64,000 bases of DNA from Arthrobacter sp. ES3-54 (GTDB lineage Bacteria > Actinomycetota > Actinomycetes > Actinomycetales > Micrococcaceae): the NCBI RefSeq assembly GCF_029504395.1, contig NZ_JAQFIF010000001.1, positions 186,001 to 250,000 of the forward strand. Direction: 5' to 3'. Both the position numbers and the translations under genes were made by a program. Positions 27,251-36,232 of this stretch are shown piece by piece. Every line of letters begins with the position of its first letter. Positions within the stretch are counted from its first letter, which is position 1. The notes under the pieces are model-generated. The model searched no databases. It saw nothing but the letters and a program-made list of their open reading frames with translations, and was not told where the DNA came from.

Positions 27251-28582
27251 ATGACTTCCAGCATGCCTCGCAACGAGGAACTCTTTGACCGCGCCCGCCA
27301 GCTGATGCCGGGCGGCGTGAACTCACCCGTGCGCGCCTTCGGCTCCGTGGGCGGGACGCCGCGGTTCATGGTGTCCGCAAAGGGTGCCTACCTGACCGAC
27401 GCAGACGGTGCCGACTACGTCGACCTCGTCTGCTCCTGGGGCCCGGCGCTGCTGGGACACGCCCACCCGGACGTCCTCGCCGCCGTGCACGCCGCCGTCG
27501 ACCGCGGGCTGTCCTTCGGCGCCTCCACCCCGGACGAAGCCAACCTCGCCGCCATCGTCAAGGAGCGCGTCCCGGCCGCCGAGCGCGTCCGGATGGTCTC
27601 CACCGGCACCGAGGCGACCATGACGGCCGTCCGGCTGGCCCGCGGCTTCACGGGGCGGAACCTCATCATCAAGTTCGCCGGCTGCTACCACGGCCACCTC
27701 GACGGACTCCTCGCCGCCGCGGGCTCCGGCCTGGCGACCCTCGCGCTGCCCGGCTCGGCCGGCGTCACGGCCGCGACTGCTGCCGAGACCCTCGTGCTGC
27801 CCTACAACGACCTCGACGCCGTCGAAGCCGCCTTCGCCAAGCACGGCGACCGCATTGCCGCCGTCATCACCGAAGCCGCTCCCGCCAACATGGGCGTGGT
27901 GACCCCCGGCGACGGCTTCAACGCGGGCCTGTCCCGGATCACCCGCGAGCACGGCGCCCTGCTGATCCTCGACGAGGTCCTGACCGGCTTCCGCACCGGC
28001 TACTCCGGCTACTGGGGCCTGACCGGCGGGGCGGCCGACGCCGCCGAGCCGTGGGCCCCGGACCTGCTGACGTTCGGGAAGGTGATTGGCGGCGGCATGC
28101 CGACGGCGGCCCTCGGCGGACGCGCGGAGGTCATGGACTACCTGGCGCCCGTGGGTCCCGTCTACCAGGCCGGAACACTGTCCGGTAACCCGGTGGCCAT
28201 GGCCGCCGGGGTCGCGACCCTCACGCACGCCACGCCGGAGGTCTACTCGTTCGTGGACGCTCGTTCGCTCGAACTCTCCGCGGCGCTGTCCTCCGCGCTC
28301 GACGCGGCCGGCGTGGACCACTCCATCCAGCGCGCGGGCAACCTGTTCTCCGTGGCCTTCGGCACGGGCGCCCGCGGCGTGCACAACTACGACGACGCCC
28401 AGGGCCAGGAAGTGTTCCGCTACGCCCCGTTCTTCCACTCCATGCTGGACTCGGGGGTCTACCTGCCGCCGTCGGTCTTCGAAGCATGGTTCCTCTCCGC
28501 CGCGCACGACGACACTGCGATGAACCGGATCTTCGACGCCCTGCCGGCGGCGGCGAAGGCGGCGGCCGGCGCCAAGCCGTAG
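27251..28582 (+). CDS. hemL: Glutamate-1-semialdehyde 2,1-aminomutase
   Basis: A 443-residue PLP enzyme that converts glutamate-1-semialdehyde to 5-aminolevulinate, the step after HemA. The PLP lysine is K277 in [13 protein letters not shown]. Other signatures are [16 protein letters not shown] at the N-terminus, [38 protein letters not shown] and [10 protein letters not shown]. The ATG has AGGAAC upstream. It is the last gene of the heme group and ends before a strong bidirectional hairpin. Confidence 0.97.
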   Translation: MTSSMPRNEELFDRARQLMPGGVNSPVRAFGSVGGTPRFMVSAKGAYLTDADGADYVDLVCSWGPALLGHAHPDVLAAVHAAVDRGLSFGASTPDEANLAAIVKERVPAAERVRMVSTGTEATMTAVRLARGFTGRNLIIKFAGCYHGHLDGLLAAAGSGLATLALPGSAGVTAATAAETLVLPYNDLDAVEAAFAKHGDRIAAVITEAAPANMGVVTPGDGFNAGLSRITREHGALLILDEVLTGFRTGYSGYWGLTGGAADAAEPWAPDLLTFGKVIGGGMPTAALGGRAEVMDYLAPVGPVYQAGTLSGNPVAMAAGVATLTHATPEVYSFVDARSLELSAALSSALDAAGVDHSIQRAGNLFSVAFGTGARGVHNYDDAQGQEVFRYAPFFHSMLDSGVYLPPSVFEAWFLSAAHDDTAMNRIFDALPAAAKAAAGAKP

Positions 28583-28635
28583 CCTGCCCCCGGCGTTGGG
28601 GCCCGGCGTCGGGCTTTATTGGCCGGCATCATTAA

Positions 28636-28675
28636 ACGACTGATGGCACCCGCCGTTGCGGGTGCCATCAGTCGT
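28636..28675. terminator. Bidirectional terminator between hemL and the ABC importer genes
   Basis: An 18-bp perfect stem: ACGACTGATGGCACCCGC (28636-28653) pairs with 28658-28675 around a CGTT loop, extended outward by TTAA-rich flanks with one bulged A. It sits between convergent genes and should stop transcription from both directions. Confidence 0.88.
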
Positions 28676-28694
28676 TAATGTTGCCGCAGGCGGC

Positions 28695-29432
28695 CTAGAG
28701 AACGTCCGCGAGGAACCCCTGCAGCCGTCCTGTCTCCGGGCTCGTGAAGATCTGTTCCGGCGGACCGGATTCGACCACCACGCCGGCGTCCATGAACGTG
28801 ACGGTGTCTGAGACATTGCGGGAGAAGCCCATCTCGTGGGTCACCACCACCATGGTCATGCCGCCCTTGGCGAGGTCGGCCATCAGTGCCAGGACACCCT
28901 TGACGAGCTCCGGGTCGAGGGCGGAGGTGGCCTCGTCGAAGAACATCACCTCCGGCTTCATGGCCAGGGCGCGCGCAATGGCGACGCGCTGCTGCTGGCC
29001 ACCGGAGAGGTTGGCGGGACGCGCGTCGGCCTTGTGCTTGAGCCCCACCAGGTCGAGCTGTTCAAGCGCTTCGGCCTGGGCCTGTTCGGCCGGCAGCTTG
29101 CGCAGCTTCCGCAGCGCGAGCGAGACGTTGTCCACCACGGTCTTGTGCGGGAACAAGTTGAACTGCTGGAACACCATGCCGATCCGCTGGCGCAGCTCGT
29201 CCGGGTTGTCCTTCAGGACCGAGCGGCCATCGAGCAGGATGTCGCCCTGGTCCGGTTCGATCAGGCGGTTCATGACCCGCAGCAGCGTGGACTTGCCCGA
29301 TCCGGAGGGGCCGATCACCGAGGCGGTGGTGCCCTTCTCGACGTGCAGGTCGATGCCGCGGAGGACATGGTTCGAGCCGAAGGACAGGTGCAGGTTCTTG
29401 CCGGTCAGCGAACCGGAGGCAAACTCGCTCAT
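28695..29432 (-). CDS. Polar amino-acid ABC transporter ATPase (GlnQ-like)
   Basis: A 245-residue ATPase driving the adjacent importer. It has Walker [10 protein letters not shown], the Q-loop region [13 protein letters not shown], signature LSGGQQQR, Walker [14 protein letters not shown] and switch His in VVVTHEMGF. These match the polar amino-acid transport subfamily (GlnQ/HisP/ArtP). It overlaps the permease gene by 4 nt and is the last gene of a three-gene operon (substrate-binding protein, permease, ATPase). Confidence 0.95.
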   Translation of the reverse strand: MSEFASGSLTGKNLHLSFGSNHVLRGIDLHVEKGTTASVIGPSGSGKSTLLRVMNRLIEPDQGDILLDGRSVLKDNPDELRQRIGMVFQQFNLFPHKTVVDNVSLALRKLRKLPAEQAQAEALEQLDLVGLKHKADARPANLSGGQQQRVAIARALAMKPEVMFFDEATSALDPELVKGVLALMADLAKGGMTMVVVTHEMGFSRNVSDTVTFMDAGVVVESGPPEQIFTSPETGRLQGFLADVL

Positions 29433-30193
29433 GGCTGTGCTCCCTTCCCGATCAGTGCCGCGGCGTCGTCCGGCTGACGTTTCTCAGGACGGCCGGTGCG
29501 CAGGCGGTTGTCGATGTAGTTGACCAAGTGGGTGAGCGGAACGGTCAGGATGAGGTACATGAACGCCGCGGCGACCAGCGGAGAAAGGTTCCCCGTGTTG
29601 GCGGCGGCGTCGTTACCGATCCGGAAGATCTCACGCTGGCTGGCGATCAGGCCCAGCAGGTAGATCAGGGACGAGTCCTTGATCAGCGCGATGAACTGGT
29701 TGACCAAGGCCGGGAGCACCCGTCGGATGCCCTGCGGAATTACCACGAGGCGCATGGACGAGCCATAGCTGAAGCCCAGGGCACGGGAGGCCTCCAGCTG
29801 GCCCTTTTCCACGCTCTGGATGCCTGAGCGGAAGATCTCGCCGATATAGGCCGCCGCCATGAGGGTCAGGGCGAAGATGGCGAGCGGGAACGGGTTCGTG
29901 GATCCGGTCGTGACCCGGACCACGGGTCCGAGCCCGAGGCCGATCAGGAGGATGATCACAATCGCCGGGACGCCGCGGAACACATCCGTGTAGATCCGGG
30001 AGAGCCAACGCAGCGCAGTGATGCGGGACGTGCCCATGACGGCCAGGAACATGCCCAGGATGCACCCGAGCACGCCCGAGGAACCCGCCAGGATCAGGGT
30101 GTTGGGCAGGCCGAACATAATCATGTTCGGTAGGACGGCTGCCATCGCCTCCCAGTCAAAGAAGGTCTTTACGAGTTGATCGAGTGCATCCAT
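29429..30193 (-). CDS. Polar amino-acid ABC transporter permease
   Basis: A 254-residue inner-membrane subunit of the His/Glu/Gln/Arg/opine permease type. About five membrane segments are visible, starting with [20 protein letters not shown]. The EAA-like cytoplasmic loop is [20 protein letters not shown], which couples to the ATPase. The 3-nt gap to the substrate-binding protein gene and overlap with the ATPase gene indicate one operon. Confidence 0.94.
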   Translation of the reverse strand: MDALDQLVKTFFDWEAMAAVLPNMIMFGLPNTLILAGSSGVLGCILGMFLAVMGTSRITALRWLSRIYTDVFRGVPAIVIILLIGLGLGPVVRVTTGSTNPFPLAIFALTLMAAAYIGEIFRSGIQSVEKGQLEASRALGFSYGSSMRLVVIPQGIRRVLPALVNQFIALIKDSSLIYLLGLIASQREIFRIGNDAAANTGNLSPLVAAAFMYLILTVPLTHLVNYIDNRLRTGRPEKRQPDDAAALIGKGAQP

Positions 30194-30196
30194 GGA

Positions 30197-31135
30197 CTAG
30201 GACTTCGGAACGGTGACGGCCTTGGAGCCCGGGGACCACGTGGCCGGGGTCTCGCGGTCCGGGTACCATTCCTTGGTCAGCTTGGACCAGGTGCCGTCGG
30301 CAATCACGGCGTCGAGGCCGGAGTTCAGCGCGTCGATGAGCGGCTGGTTTTCCTTGTTCACGGCGTACGCGGTGAAGTTCTGGGTGTTCACAACCGACTC
30401 GGCGATGACCGTGCCGTCGCCTTCCTTGACCTGGCCGGTGGCCTGCTGGGACGGAGCGACCCAGGCGTCAACCTGTCCGTTCTTCAAGTTGGCGTAAGCG
30501 GTGTTGTAGTCCTCGAAGCGGACGGGCTCGATCTGGAGCGTGTTGGTGACGTAGTCATCCTGCACCGTGCCCTGGACCACGGCGATGCGGGCGTCCTTGG
30601 TCAGGTCCTTGAATCCCTTGATGTTGGAGTCTTTCTTGGCGACCACGGCCATGTAGCCGAAGTCGTAACCGTTGGTGAAGCCAACGGTCTTGCGTCGGGC
30701 GTCGGTGGTGGAAATCGAGGAGGACCCGAGGTCGAACTGCTTGTTCTGGACCTGCGCGAGCAGCGAGGCGAAGCCGGTCGACTTGAACTCCACCTTGAGG
30801 CCCAGCTTGTCCGCAATGGCGCGCAGGAGCTCGTTGTCGTAGCCGGTGAATTTGCCGGACTTGTCGATGTAGATGTTCGGCGGGGCGTCCGAAAGGGTGC
30901 CCACAGTCAGTGTTCCCTCACTCAGCAGGCCGAGCTTGGACTTGTCAATCTTGTCCAGGGGAGTGACGTCCTTGGTCGTGTATTTGTCCAAGGATTTCTG
31001 GTCGCTGCCCTGGAGGGCATCGGTCGATGACGCCGTTGTCTGCGCCGACCCGCCGCCGCACGCTGCAAGGGAGACCGCCACGGCGATGGCCACGGGAACG
31101 GTTGTCAGCCACTTCAAGGCTTTGCTTTTCATCAC
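30197..31135 (-). CDS. Polar amino-acid ABC transporter substrate-binding lipoprotein
   Basis: A 312-residue family 3 solute-binding protein. The N-terminus is a lipoprotein signal peptide with lipobox LAAC (Cys26), so it is anchored to the outer face of the membrane. Typical segments are LTVGTLSDAPPNIYID, GYDNELLRAIADKLG and FTNGYDFGYMAVV. The ligand cannot be read; the ALTDP-like RT motif for amino-acid binding is only partly recognisable. The start is GTG 31135 or the ATG immediately after it. A long leader precedes the gene. Confidence 0.93.
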   Translation of the reverse strand: MMKSKALKWLTTVPVAIAVAVSLAACGGGSAQTTASSTDALQGSDQKSLDKYTTKDVTPLDKIDKSKLGLLSEGTLTVGTLSDAPPNIYIDKSGKFTGYDNELLRAIADKLGLKVEFKSTGFASLLAQVQNKQFDLGSSSISTTDARRKTVGFTNGYDFGYMAVVAKKDSNIKGFKDLTKDARIAVVQGTVQDDYVTNTLQIEPVRFEDYNTAYANLKNGQVDAWVAPSQQATGQVKEGDGTVIAESVVNTQNFTAYAVNKENQPLIDALNSGLDAVIADGTWSKLTKEWYPDRETPATWSPGSKAVTVPKS

Positions 31136-31567
31136 GCAATCACTTTCGTCTGAAATTCAGTGGGTCGCGGGAGGCTCATCGGGGCCCCCGGCCGCTGGCT
31201 TGGGCGCCGGGTGGAGCAGACACACCGCGAAAGATAATTGTGTCATCCCACGGGGACGCCCATTCAATTCGAACGAATCAGGGCTGGCGCACGGGATCTG
31301 CGAAGTATCTTCAGGTTCCGGGCTGATCGGCGGTGATCCGGGAAGCGCCGACAGGGAGTGGCGGAATCATCGGCGTCGGGGCAAGCGCCAGTTGGAAGCC
31401 CCGGGCAGTGTGAGCTCCGTCGCAATCACTGGAATTACGTGCCGCGGGGGTCTAGGTAAGCCTTTGCACCGGCGAACGTTTCGTTTTAAGAAGTGCTCCC
31501 GCACAGGTTTCCGGACGTCCCGGAGTCCAGACGTTTAGGCGTTTAGAAAGCCCGGCGTTCAGAAATC
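31136..31567. other. 432-bp gene-free region upstream of the amino-acid importer
   Basis: No convincing ORF was seen on either strand. Reading toward the importer, TTATCT (31238-31233) is a possible -10 inside a 6-bp inverted repeat GACACA/TGTGTC (31219-31224 and 31239-31244), which could be an operator. Farther upstream the sequence is less GC-rich around 31475-31495 but shows no riboswitch I recognise. It may hold the promoter, a regulator site and remnants. Confidence 0.45.
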
Positions 31568-32278
31568 TTAGAAGTCGCCGCGGCTGGCGTCCTCAGGAGG
31601 CAGAACCGGCCAGTCACCTTCGATCACGGCGGCCGGCTTCGTCTTGCGCAGGTAGCTCTGGAAATCCGCGGCCTGCGCCGAGGCCCATTCGACCTGGAGC
31701 TGGTGCAGGTTGCTAGCCGGCATCCTGAGCTTCGGAAATTTACCGGCCATGGCATCGAGCATGCGCAGGGTGGCCAGGGCGTCGGCGGCCGAGGTGTGGG
31801 CGTTGTCCAGGTTGACGCCGTATTCCTCACACAGGGCGGTCAACGTCCGCTTGCCCTTGCGGTAGCGGTCAACCTGCTTATTCATGATGTAGGGGTCCAG
31901 GACGGGGAAGCGGCTCAACTGCGGGACGCCGTAGCGGGCCGATTCGGCCGCGAGCACGGTGAAGTCGTAACTTGCGTTAAAGGCGATAACGGGCACGCCG
32001 TCGTCGAACAGCTCCTGCAGCACGGCGGCGAGTTCGCGCGTCACCTCCATGGCGGGGCGGCCTTCGCGGCGGGCCTGCTCGGTGGTGACGCCATGGATAT
32101 CGCTGGCCTCGGTGGGAATCTCCACGCCGGGATCGGCGAGCCACTCGTGTTCCTTGATGACTCCGCCGGCGGAGTCCACCACCGTGACCGACGCCGTGAC
32201 GATCCGCGCCGAGCGGGAGTTGCGGCCCGTCGTTTCGAGGTCGAAGGCTGCGCGGGGAAGGCTGTTCCAAGTGCTCAT
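31568..32278 (-). CDS. DnaQ-like DEDDh 3'-5' exonuclease
   Basis: A 236-residue exonuclease of the DNA polymerase III epsilon family. Exo I is FDLETTGRNS (Asp and Glu metal ligands), Exo II lies in VIAFNASYDFTVL, and Exo III with its His and Asp is in NAHTSAADALATL. It lacks polymerase-binding elements beyond the domain, so it is probably a stand-alone nuclease for repair or RNA. The ATG lies exactly 6 nt after TAGCGT, predicting a leaderless mRNA. It diverges from the alkyltransferase-like gene. Confidence 0.92.
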   Translation of the reverse strand: MSTWNSLPRAAFDLETTGRNSRSARIVTASVTVVDSAGGVIKEHEWLADPGVEIPTEASDIHGVTTEQARREGRPAMEVTRELAAVLQELFDDGVPVIAFNASYDFTVLAAESARYGVPQLSRFPVLDPYIMNKQVDRYRKGKRTLTALCEEYGVNLDNAHTSAADALATLRMLDAMAGKFPKLRMPASNLHQLQVEWASAQAADFQSYLRKTKPAAVIEGDWPVLPPEDASRGDF

Positions 32279-32375
32279 GCGTCAACGCTACCTTCTGCCT
32301 CCGACAGTTTTTGACCGCCGTGCCCGCGCGCCGTCCGGGCACGGCGCCGGCGTCCGGAACGGATAGGGTGGACCG
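32279..32375. promoter_or_regulatory. Divergent leaderless promoters of the exonuclease and ATL genes
   Basis: Minus-strand -10 TAGCGT (32290-32285) is 6 nt before the exonuclease ATG. Plus-strand -10 TAGGGT (32364-32369) is 6 nt before the ATL ATG at 32376. The -10 elements are 73 bp apart, so unlike the RNB and thiE pairs they need not exclude each other. Confidence 0.55.
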
Positions 32376-32792
32376 ATGCGGACGGAGTATGTGGAGGCAG
32401 TGCTGGAGCTCGTGGCGTTGATCCCGGCCGGCACGGCGGTGGCCTATGGCGACGTTGCAGAACTGCTCGGCTCCGGCGGCCCGCGCCAGGTCGGTTCGGT
32501 CATGAGCCACCATGGCAGCAGCGTGCCCTGGTGGCGGGTCCTGAAGTCCAGCGGGGAGGCCCCGCCCGGCCTCGAGCACGAGGCCTTGTTGCTGTATCTC
32601 CAGGAGGGGACGCCGCTGCTGGGCCGTTATGACGACTTCCTCCGGACCGGCGAGGGCCGCTGGCGCGTTGACCTGGCGTCCGGCCGATGGGCGCCCACCG
32701 ACGCCGACTTCGACCGGATCGATGCCATCGCTGAGCGGCTCGAGCGGGAGTCGCATAAATTGTCGGTACCCGATGATGAAATGACTGTGTGA
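32376..32792 (+). CDS. Alkyltransferase-like protein (catalytic Cys replaced by Trp)
   Basis: A 138-residue protein with the DNA-binding fold of O6-alkylguanine-DNA alkyltransferase. The helix-turn-helix region is PAGTAVAYGDVAELLG with the Arg finger near GGPRQVGSVMSHH. The active-site PCHR is PWWR (P51-R54), so it cannot accept an alkyl group. Such ATL proteins bind alkylated guanines and hand them to nucleotide excision repair. Known E. coli and fungal ATLs read PWHR; here the histidine is also Trp. It overlaps adnA by 4 nt, suggesting co-expression with recombination helicases. Confidence 0.92.
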   Translation: MRTEYVEAVLELVALIPAGTAVAYGDVAELLGSGGPRQVGSVMSHHGSSVPWWRVLKSSGEAPPGLEHEALLLYLQEGTPLLGRYDDFLRTGEGRWRVDLASGRWAPTDADFDRIDAIAERLERESHKLSVPDDEMTV

Positions 32793-35700
32793 GTACCCCC
32801 AGCCACGGCCAGAATTTTGAACAGGCAGAGTTTCAGCAGGCACAGTCAGAGCAGGCACAGTCCAAAGTGACAAAGTTTCCTTCTGCAGGGCTGCGCCTGT
32901 TGCCGCCCCGGACCCACCACAGCGCGGTCCCGGTGCTGTCGCCGGACCAGCTCGGCGCCGTCGAGGTCCCGCCCGGTTCCGGCCCCGTCCTGGTGCACGG
33001 GGCGCCCGGCACCGGAAAGTCGACGGTCCTCGTCGAGGCCGCCGTCCGCCGCACCCTGCGGGACGGCCTTGATCCGGAGCGGATGCTCATCCTGGCGCCC
33101 GGAAGGCTCGCCGCGGATACGCTGCGCGACCGTTTCACGGCCCGCTTGAACCGGAGCCTGAGCACGACGCCGGCGCGGACCTGGGCGTCCTATGCCTTCG
33201 ACCTGATCCGGCGCGCCAAGGCCGAAGGCCTTCTCCCGCTTCCGCGCCAGCCGAAGCTGCTTTCCGGTCCGGAACAGGACCTGATCATCAAGGAACTGCT
33301 GGAGGGCCATGCGTTGCCCGGCCTCGAACTGCCGTGGCCGGATGACCTGGACGCCGCCCTGCAGACCCGCGGCTTCCGGCAGGAAGTGCGCCAGCTCTTT
33401 GACCGGATCATCGAATCCGGGCGGACGGCCGAGGACCTCGTGGCGTTGGCCCGGCAGTGCAACCGGCCCGACTGGATTCCGGCGGCCGCACTGTACTCGG
33501 AGTACCGCGACGTCCTGGATTTGCGCATGCCCGAGGCCTTCGACCCCGCCGGCATCATCACTGCCGCACGCCAGATCTTCCAGGACTCACCGGATTTCCT
33601 CGCCGCCGAGCGCGACCGCCTGCAACTGATTCTCGTGGACGACATCCAGGAGGCGAACCCCGCAGTCTTCGAACTGCTGGCAGACATCGCCGCCGGCAAG
33701 GACGCCATCATCACTGCCTCCCCGGACACCGTGGTTCAGGGCTTCCGCGGGGCACGCCCCGACCTCGTGGCGGAACTTCCCCGCCTCCTGGCCACTGACG
33801 GGGCGATCCTGGAACGGCCGCTGTGGACCGCGCATCGGCACGCCCCGGCCGTGGCAGAGGCATGGCTGTCTGTGGCCGGGCGCATCTCCCGCAGGTCCGG
33901 CGGACAGTCCGCACGAAGGCTCGAACAGCCAGAACCGGTCCCGACGCCGGACGGTACGCCGGTCCCAACGCTAGGATTTGCTGTCCCAACGCCGGGATCT
34001 GCTGTCCCGACGCCGGACGGGCCGCCCCACGCCGACAGCCGCGCGGGGACGGTCGAGGCCCACCTGCTGCCGTCTCCGGTCCACGAACTGCGGTACGTGG
34101 CGCAGCGGATCCTCGAAGCCCAGCTGAACGACGCCCGGGAACTCGGGGACATTGCCGTGATCGTGCGCAACGGCGGCCAGCTCAGCCAGCTGCAGCGGTA
34201 CCTGGCCGGCCAGGGGATTCCGGTCCGGATTCCCGTCGCCGAATCCGCTGTCCGGGATGAGGTTGCGGTCCGTCCACTACTGGATGCCTATGCGGTGGCA
34301 CTGGACCCCGCGGCGCTCACGCCCGAATCGGCCGTGTCCTTGCTGACGTCGCGGATAGGCGGCGCCACCTCGATTGAATTGCGGAGGCTGCGGCAGTCGC
34401 TGCGCCGGGAGGAACTCCTGGGCGGCGGCGGACGCACCAGCGACGCCCTCCTGGTCGAAGCTCTGCTGGAGCCCGGGGCGCTGGCAACGCTGGGCATCGA
34501 GGGGCACTCGGCCCGCCGGATCGCCCGGATGATCCGGGCGGGGCGGGACGCCGCCGAGGCCCCCGGAGGTAACGCCGAGACGGTGCTCTGGGCGCTCTGG
34601 CATTCCACCGGCCTGGCCTCCCGCTGGACCGAGGCCGCCCTCGCCGGAGGATCGGCCGGGGACCGGGCCGACCGTGACCTCGATGCCATGATGGCGCTGT
34701 TCCATACCGCGGAACGCTTTGTCGACCAGCTGCCGGGCTCCGGCCCGGAGCAATTCCTTGAATACCTGCTGAGCCAGGAACTGCCCATGGATACCCTGGC
34801 CGCCAGGGCGCAGTTGGAAGACGCGGTGGAGCTCATGACCCCTGCCAGCGCCGCCGGCCGGGAGTGGCCGGTGGTGATTGTGCCGGGACTGCAGGAAGGC
34901 GTGTGGCCCAACACCCGGCTGCGCGGCGAGCTGCTCGGCAGCACTTTGTTCGCCGACGCCGTCGAACACGGTGTGGAGTATGCCCTGCGGCTGGATCCGC
35001 AGAGCCGGCTGCGCGAAATCCGGTATGACGAGCTCCGAAGCTTTTCCACCGCAGTGTCCCGCGCCCGGGAGGTGCTGATCTGTACTGCCGTGTCCTCGGA
35101 GGATGAGCAGCCGTCCTCGTTCCTGGACTATGTGGCGCCGCTGCGGCCGGGGCAGGACCGTCGGGGCTTTACCCCGGTCGAGCGTCCGCTTACCCTCAGG
35201 GCGCTGGTCGCGGAACTGCGCCAGTATGCCCAACTCGACCCCAAGGCTGTCGAATCAGCCGAAGCCGCGGCCGTGCTGGGAGTCCTTGCCACGGCTCAGC
35301 CGCCGGTTCCCGGCGCCCACCCCGCAAGCTGGTGGGGACTGGCCGAGTTGTCCTCTGGGGAGCCGGTTGTTCCCCCGGGCGGTACCGTGTTCGTGTCGCC
35401 CTCGAAGGTCGAAACCGTGCAGAAATCGCCGCTGGACTGGTTCGTCCAAGCTGCCGGCGGAGAAGCCGCGACGGATTTCGCCCGCAGCCTGGGAACGCTG
35501 GTCCACGCCATCGCGCAAGACCTGCCGGACGCCTCGGGCAGCGAATACGTTGCTGAACTCGTCCGGCGCTGGCCCACACTGGGGATGAAGGACAACTGGG
35601 AAGGCAAACTGGACTTCCAGCGTGCCGAGTCCATGGTCCGCAAGCTCGCCCAGTATGTCCTCGTGATGCGCAGCGAGGGCCGGAGCCTGATCGGGGTCGA

Positions 35701-36232
35701 ACAGGACTTTGAGGTGAAGCTGCCAGACGTTCCGGCGGAGACCACCGGCGGACCCGGATCCGAACCCGGCGACGGTGGGAGCATCGGGCCGGCGCGGCCC
35801 GCCGTGCTCCGCGGCCAGGTGGATAGGCTCGAGATCGACGCCGAGGGCCGGCTGGTGATCATCGACCTCAAGACCGGCAAACGCCAGCCCGGCAAGGCGG
35901 ACCTGGACCGCCACCCGCAGCTCGGCGCCTATCAGGCCGCCGTGCTGGCCGGCGGCTTTGCGGGCCCCGACGACGGGCCACCCCCGCTGCCCGGCGGGGC
36001 CGTCCTGGCCCAGCTGGGCACCACAACCAAGAGCCCCGGAATCCAAGCCCAGGCCCCACTGGACCCGCAGGACAACTGGGCGCTGGAGATGGTCGGCGAC
36101 GCCGCCCGCGTCATGTCCGGCAGTGTATTCCAGGCCCGTCACGATCCTTCCAAGGGGGGCCACGGCGGCCACGGCTGCCGGCTCCCCGAAGTGTGCCCGC
36201 TGTGCCTGCGGGGAAAGCAGGTTACTGAATGA
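32789..36232 (+). CDS. adnA: AdnA-like helicase-nuclease subunit
   Basis: A 1147-residue UvrD-like motor fused to a C-terminal RecB-family nuclease, the first subunit of the AdnAB end-resection machine. Walker A is GAPGTGKST (about 71-79). Motif II reads VDDIQEANP (D284, D285) instead of DExQD, a weakened ATPase site. Nuclease motif DLKTGKRQPGK places the catalytic Asp at about 1026. Cys1130, 1136 and 1139 (CRLPEVCPLC) look like three Fe-S ligands; the fourth expected near SPSKVETVQKSPLDWF is not Cys. A Pro/Thr repeat region (VPTPDGTPVPTLG) is an insert near residue 390. It overlaps adnB by 4 nt. Confidence 0.9.
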   Translation: MSTPSHGQNFEQAEFQQAQSEQAQSKVTKFPSAGLRLLPPRTHHSAVPVLSPDQLGAVEVPPGSGPVLVHGAPGTGKSTVLVEAAVRRTLRDGLDPERMLILAPGRLAADTLRDRFTARLNRSLSTTPARTWASYAFDLIRRAKAEGLLPLPRQPKLLSGPEQDLIIKELLEGHALPGLELPWPDDLDAALQTRGFRQEVRQLFDRIIESGRTAEDLVALARQCNRPDWIPAAALYSEYRDVLDLRMPEAFDPAGIITAARQIFQDSPDFLAAERDRLQLILVDDIQEANPAVFELLADIAAGKDAIITASPDTVVQGFRGARPDLVAELPRLLATDGAILERPLWTAHRHAPAVAEAWLSVAGRISRRSGGQSARRLEQPEPVPTPDGTPVPTLGFAVPTPGSAVPTPDGPPHADSRAGTVEAHLLPSPVHELRYVAQRILEAQLNDARELGDIAVIVRNGGQLSQLQRYLAGQGIPVRIPVAESAVRDEVAVRPLLDAYAVALDPAALTPESAVSLLTSRIGGATSIELRRLRQSLRREELLGGGGRTSDALLVEALLEPGALATLGIEGHSARRIARMIRAGRDAAEAPGGNAETVLWALWHSTGLASRWTEAALAGGSAGDRADRDLDAMMALFHTAERFVDQLPGSGPEQFLEYLLSQELPMDTLAARAQLEDAVELMTPASAAGREWPVVIVPGLQEGVWPNTRLRGELLGSTLFADAVEHGVEYALRLDPQSRLREIRYDELRSFSTAVSRAREVLICTAVSSEDEQPSSFLDYVAPLRPGQDRRGFTPVERPLTLRALVAELRQYAQLDPKAVESAEAAAVLGVLATAQPPVPGAHPASWWGLAELSSGEPVVPPGGTVFVSPSKVETVQKSPLDWFVQAAGGEAATDFARSLGTLVHAIAQDLPDASGSEYVAELVRRWPTLGMKDNWEGKLDFQRAESMVRKLAQYVLVMRSEGRSLIGVEQDFEVKLPDVPAETTGGPGSEPGDGGSIGPARPAVLRGQVDRLEIDAEGRLVIIDLKTGKRQPGKADLDRHPQLGAYQAAVLAGGFAGPDDGPPPLPGGAVLAQLGTTTKSPGIQAQAPLDPQDNWALEMVGDAARVMSGSVFQARHDPSKGGHGGHGCRLPEVCPLCLRGKQVTE

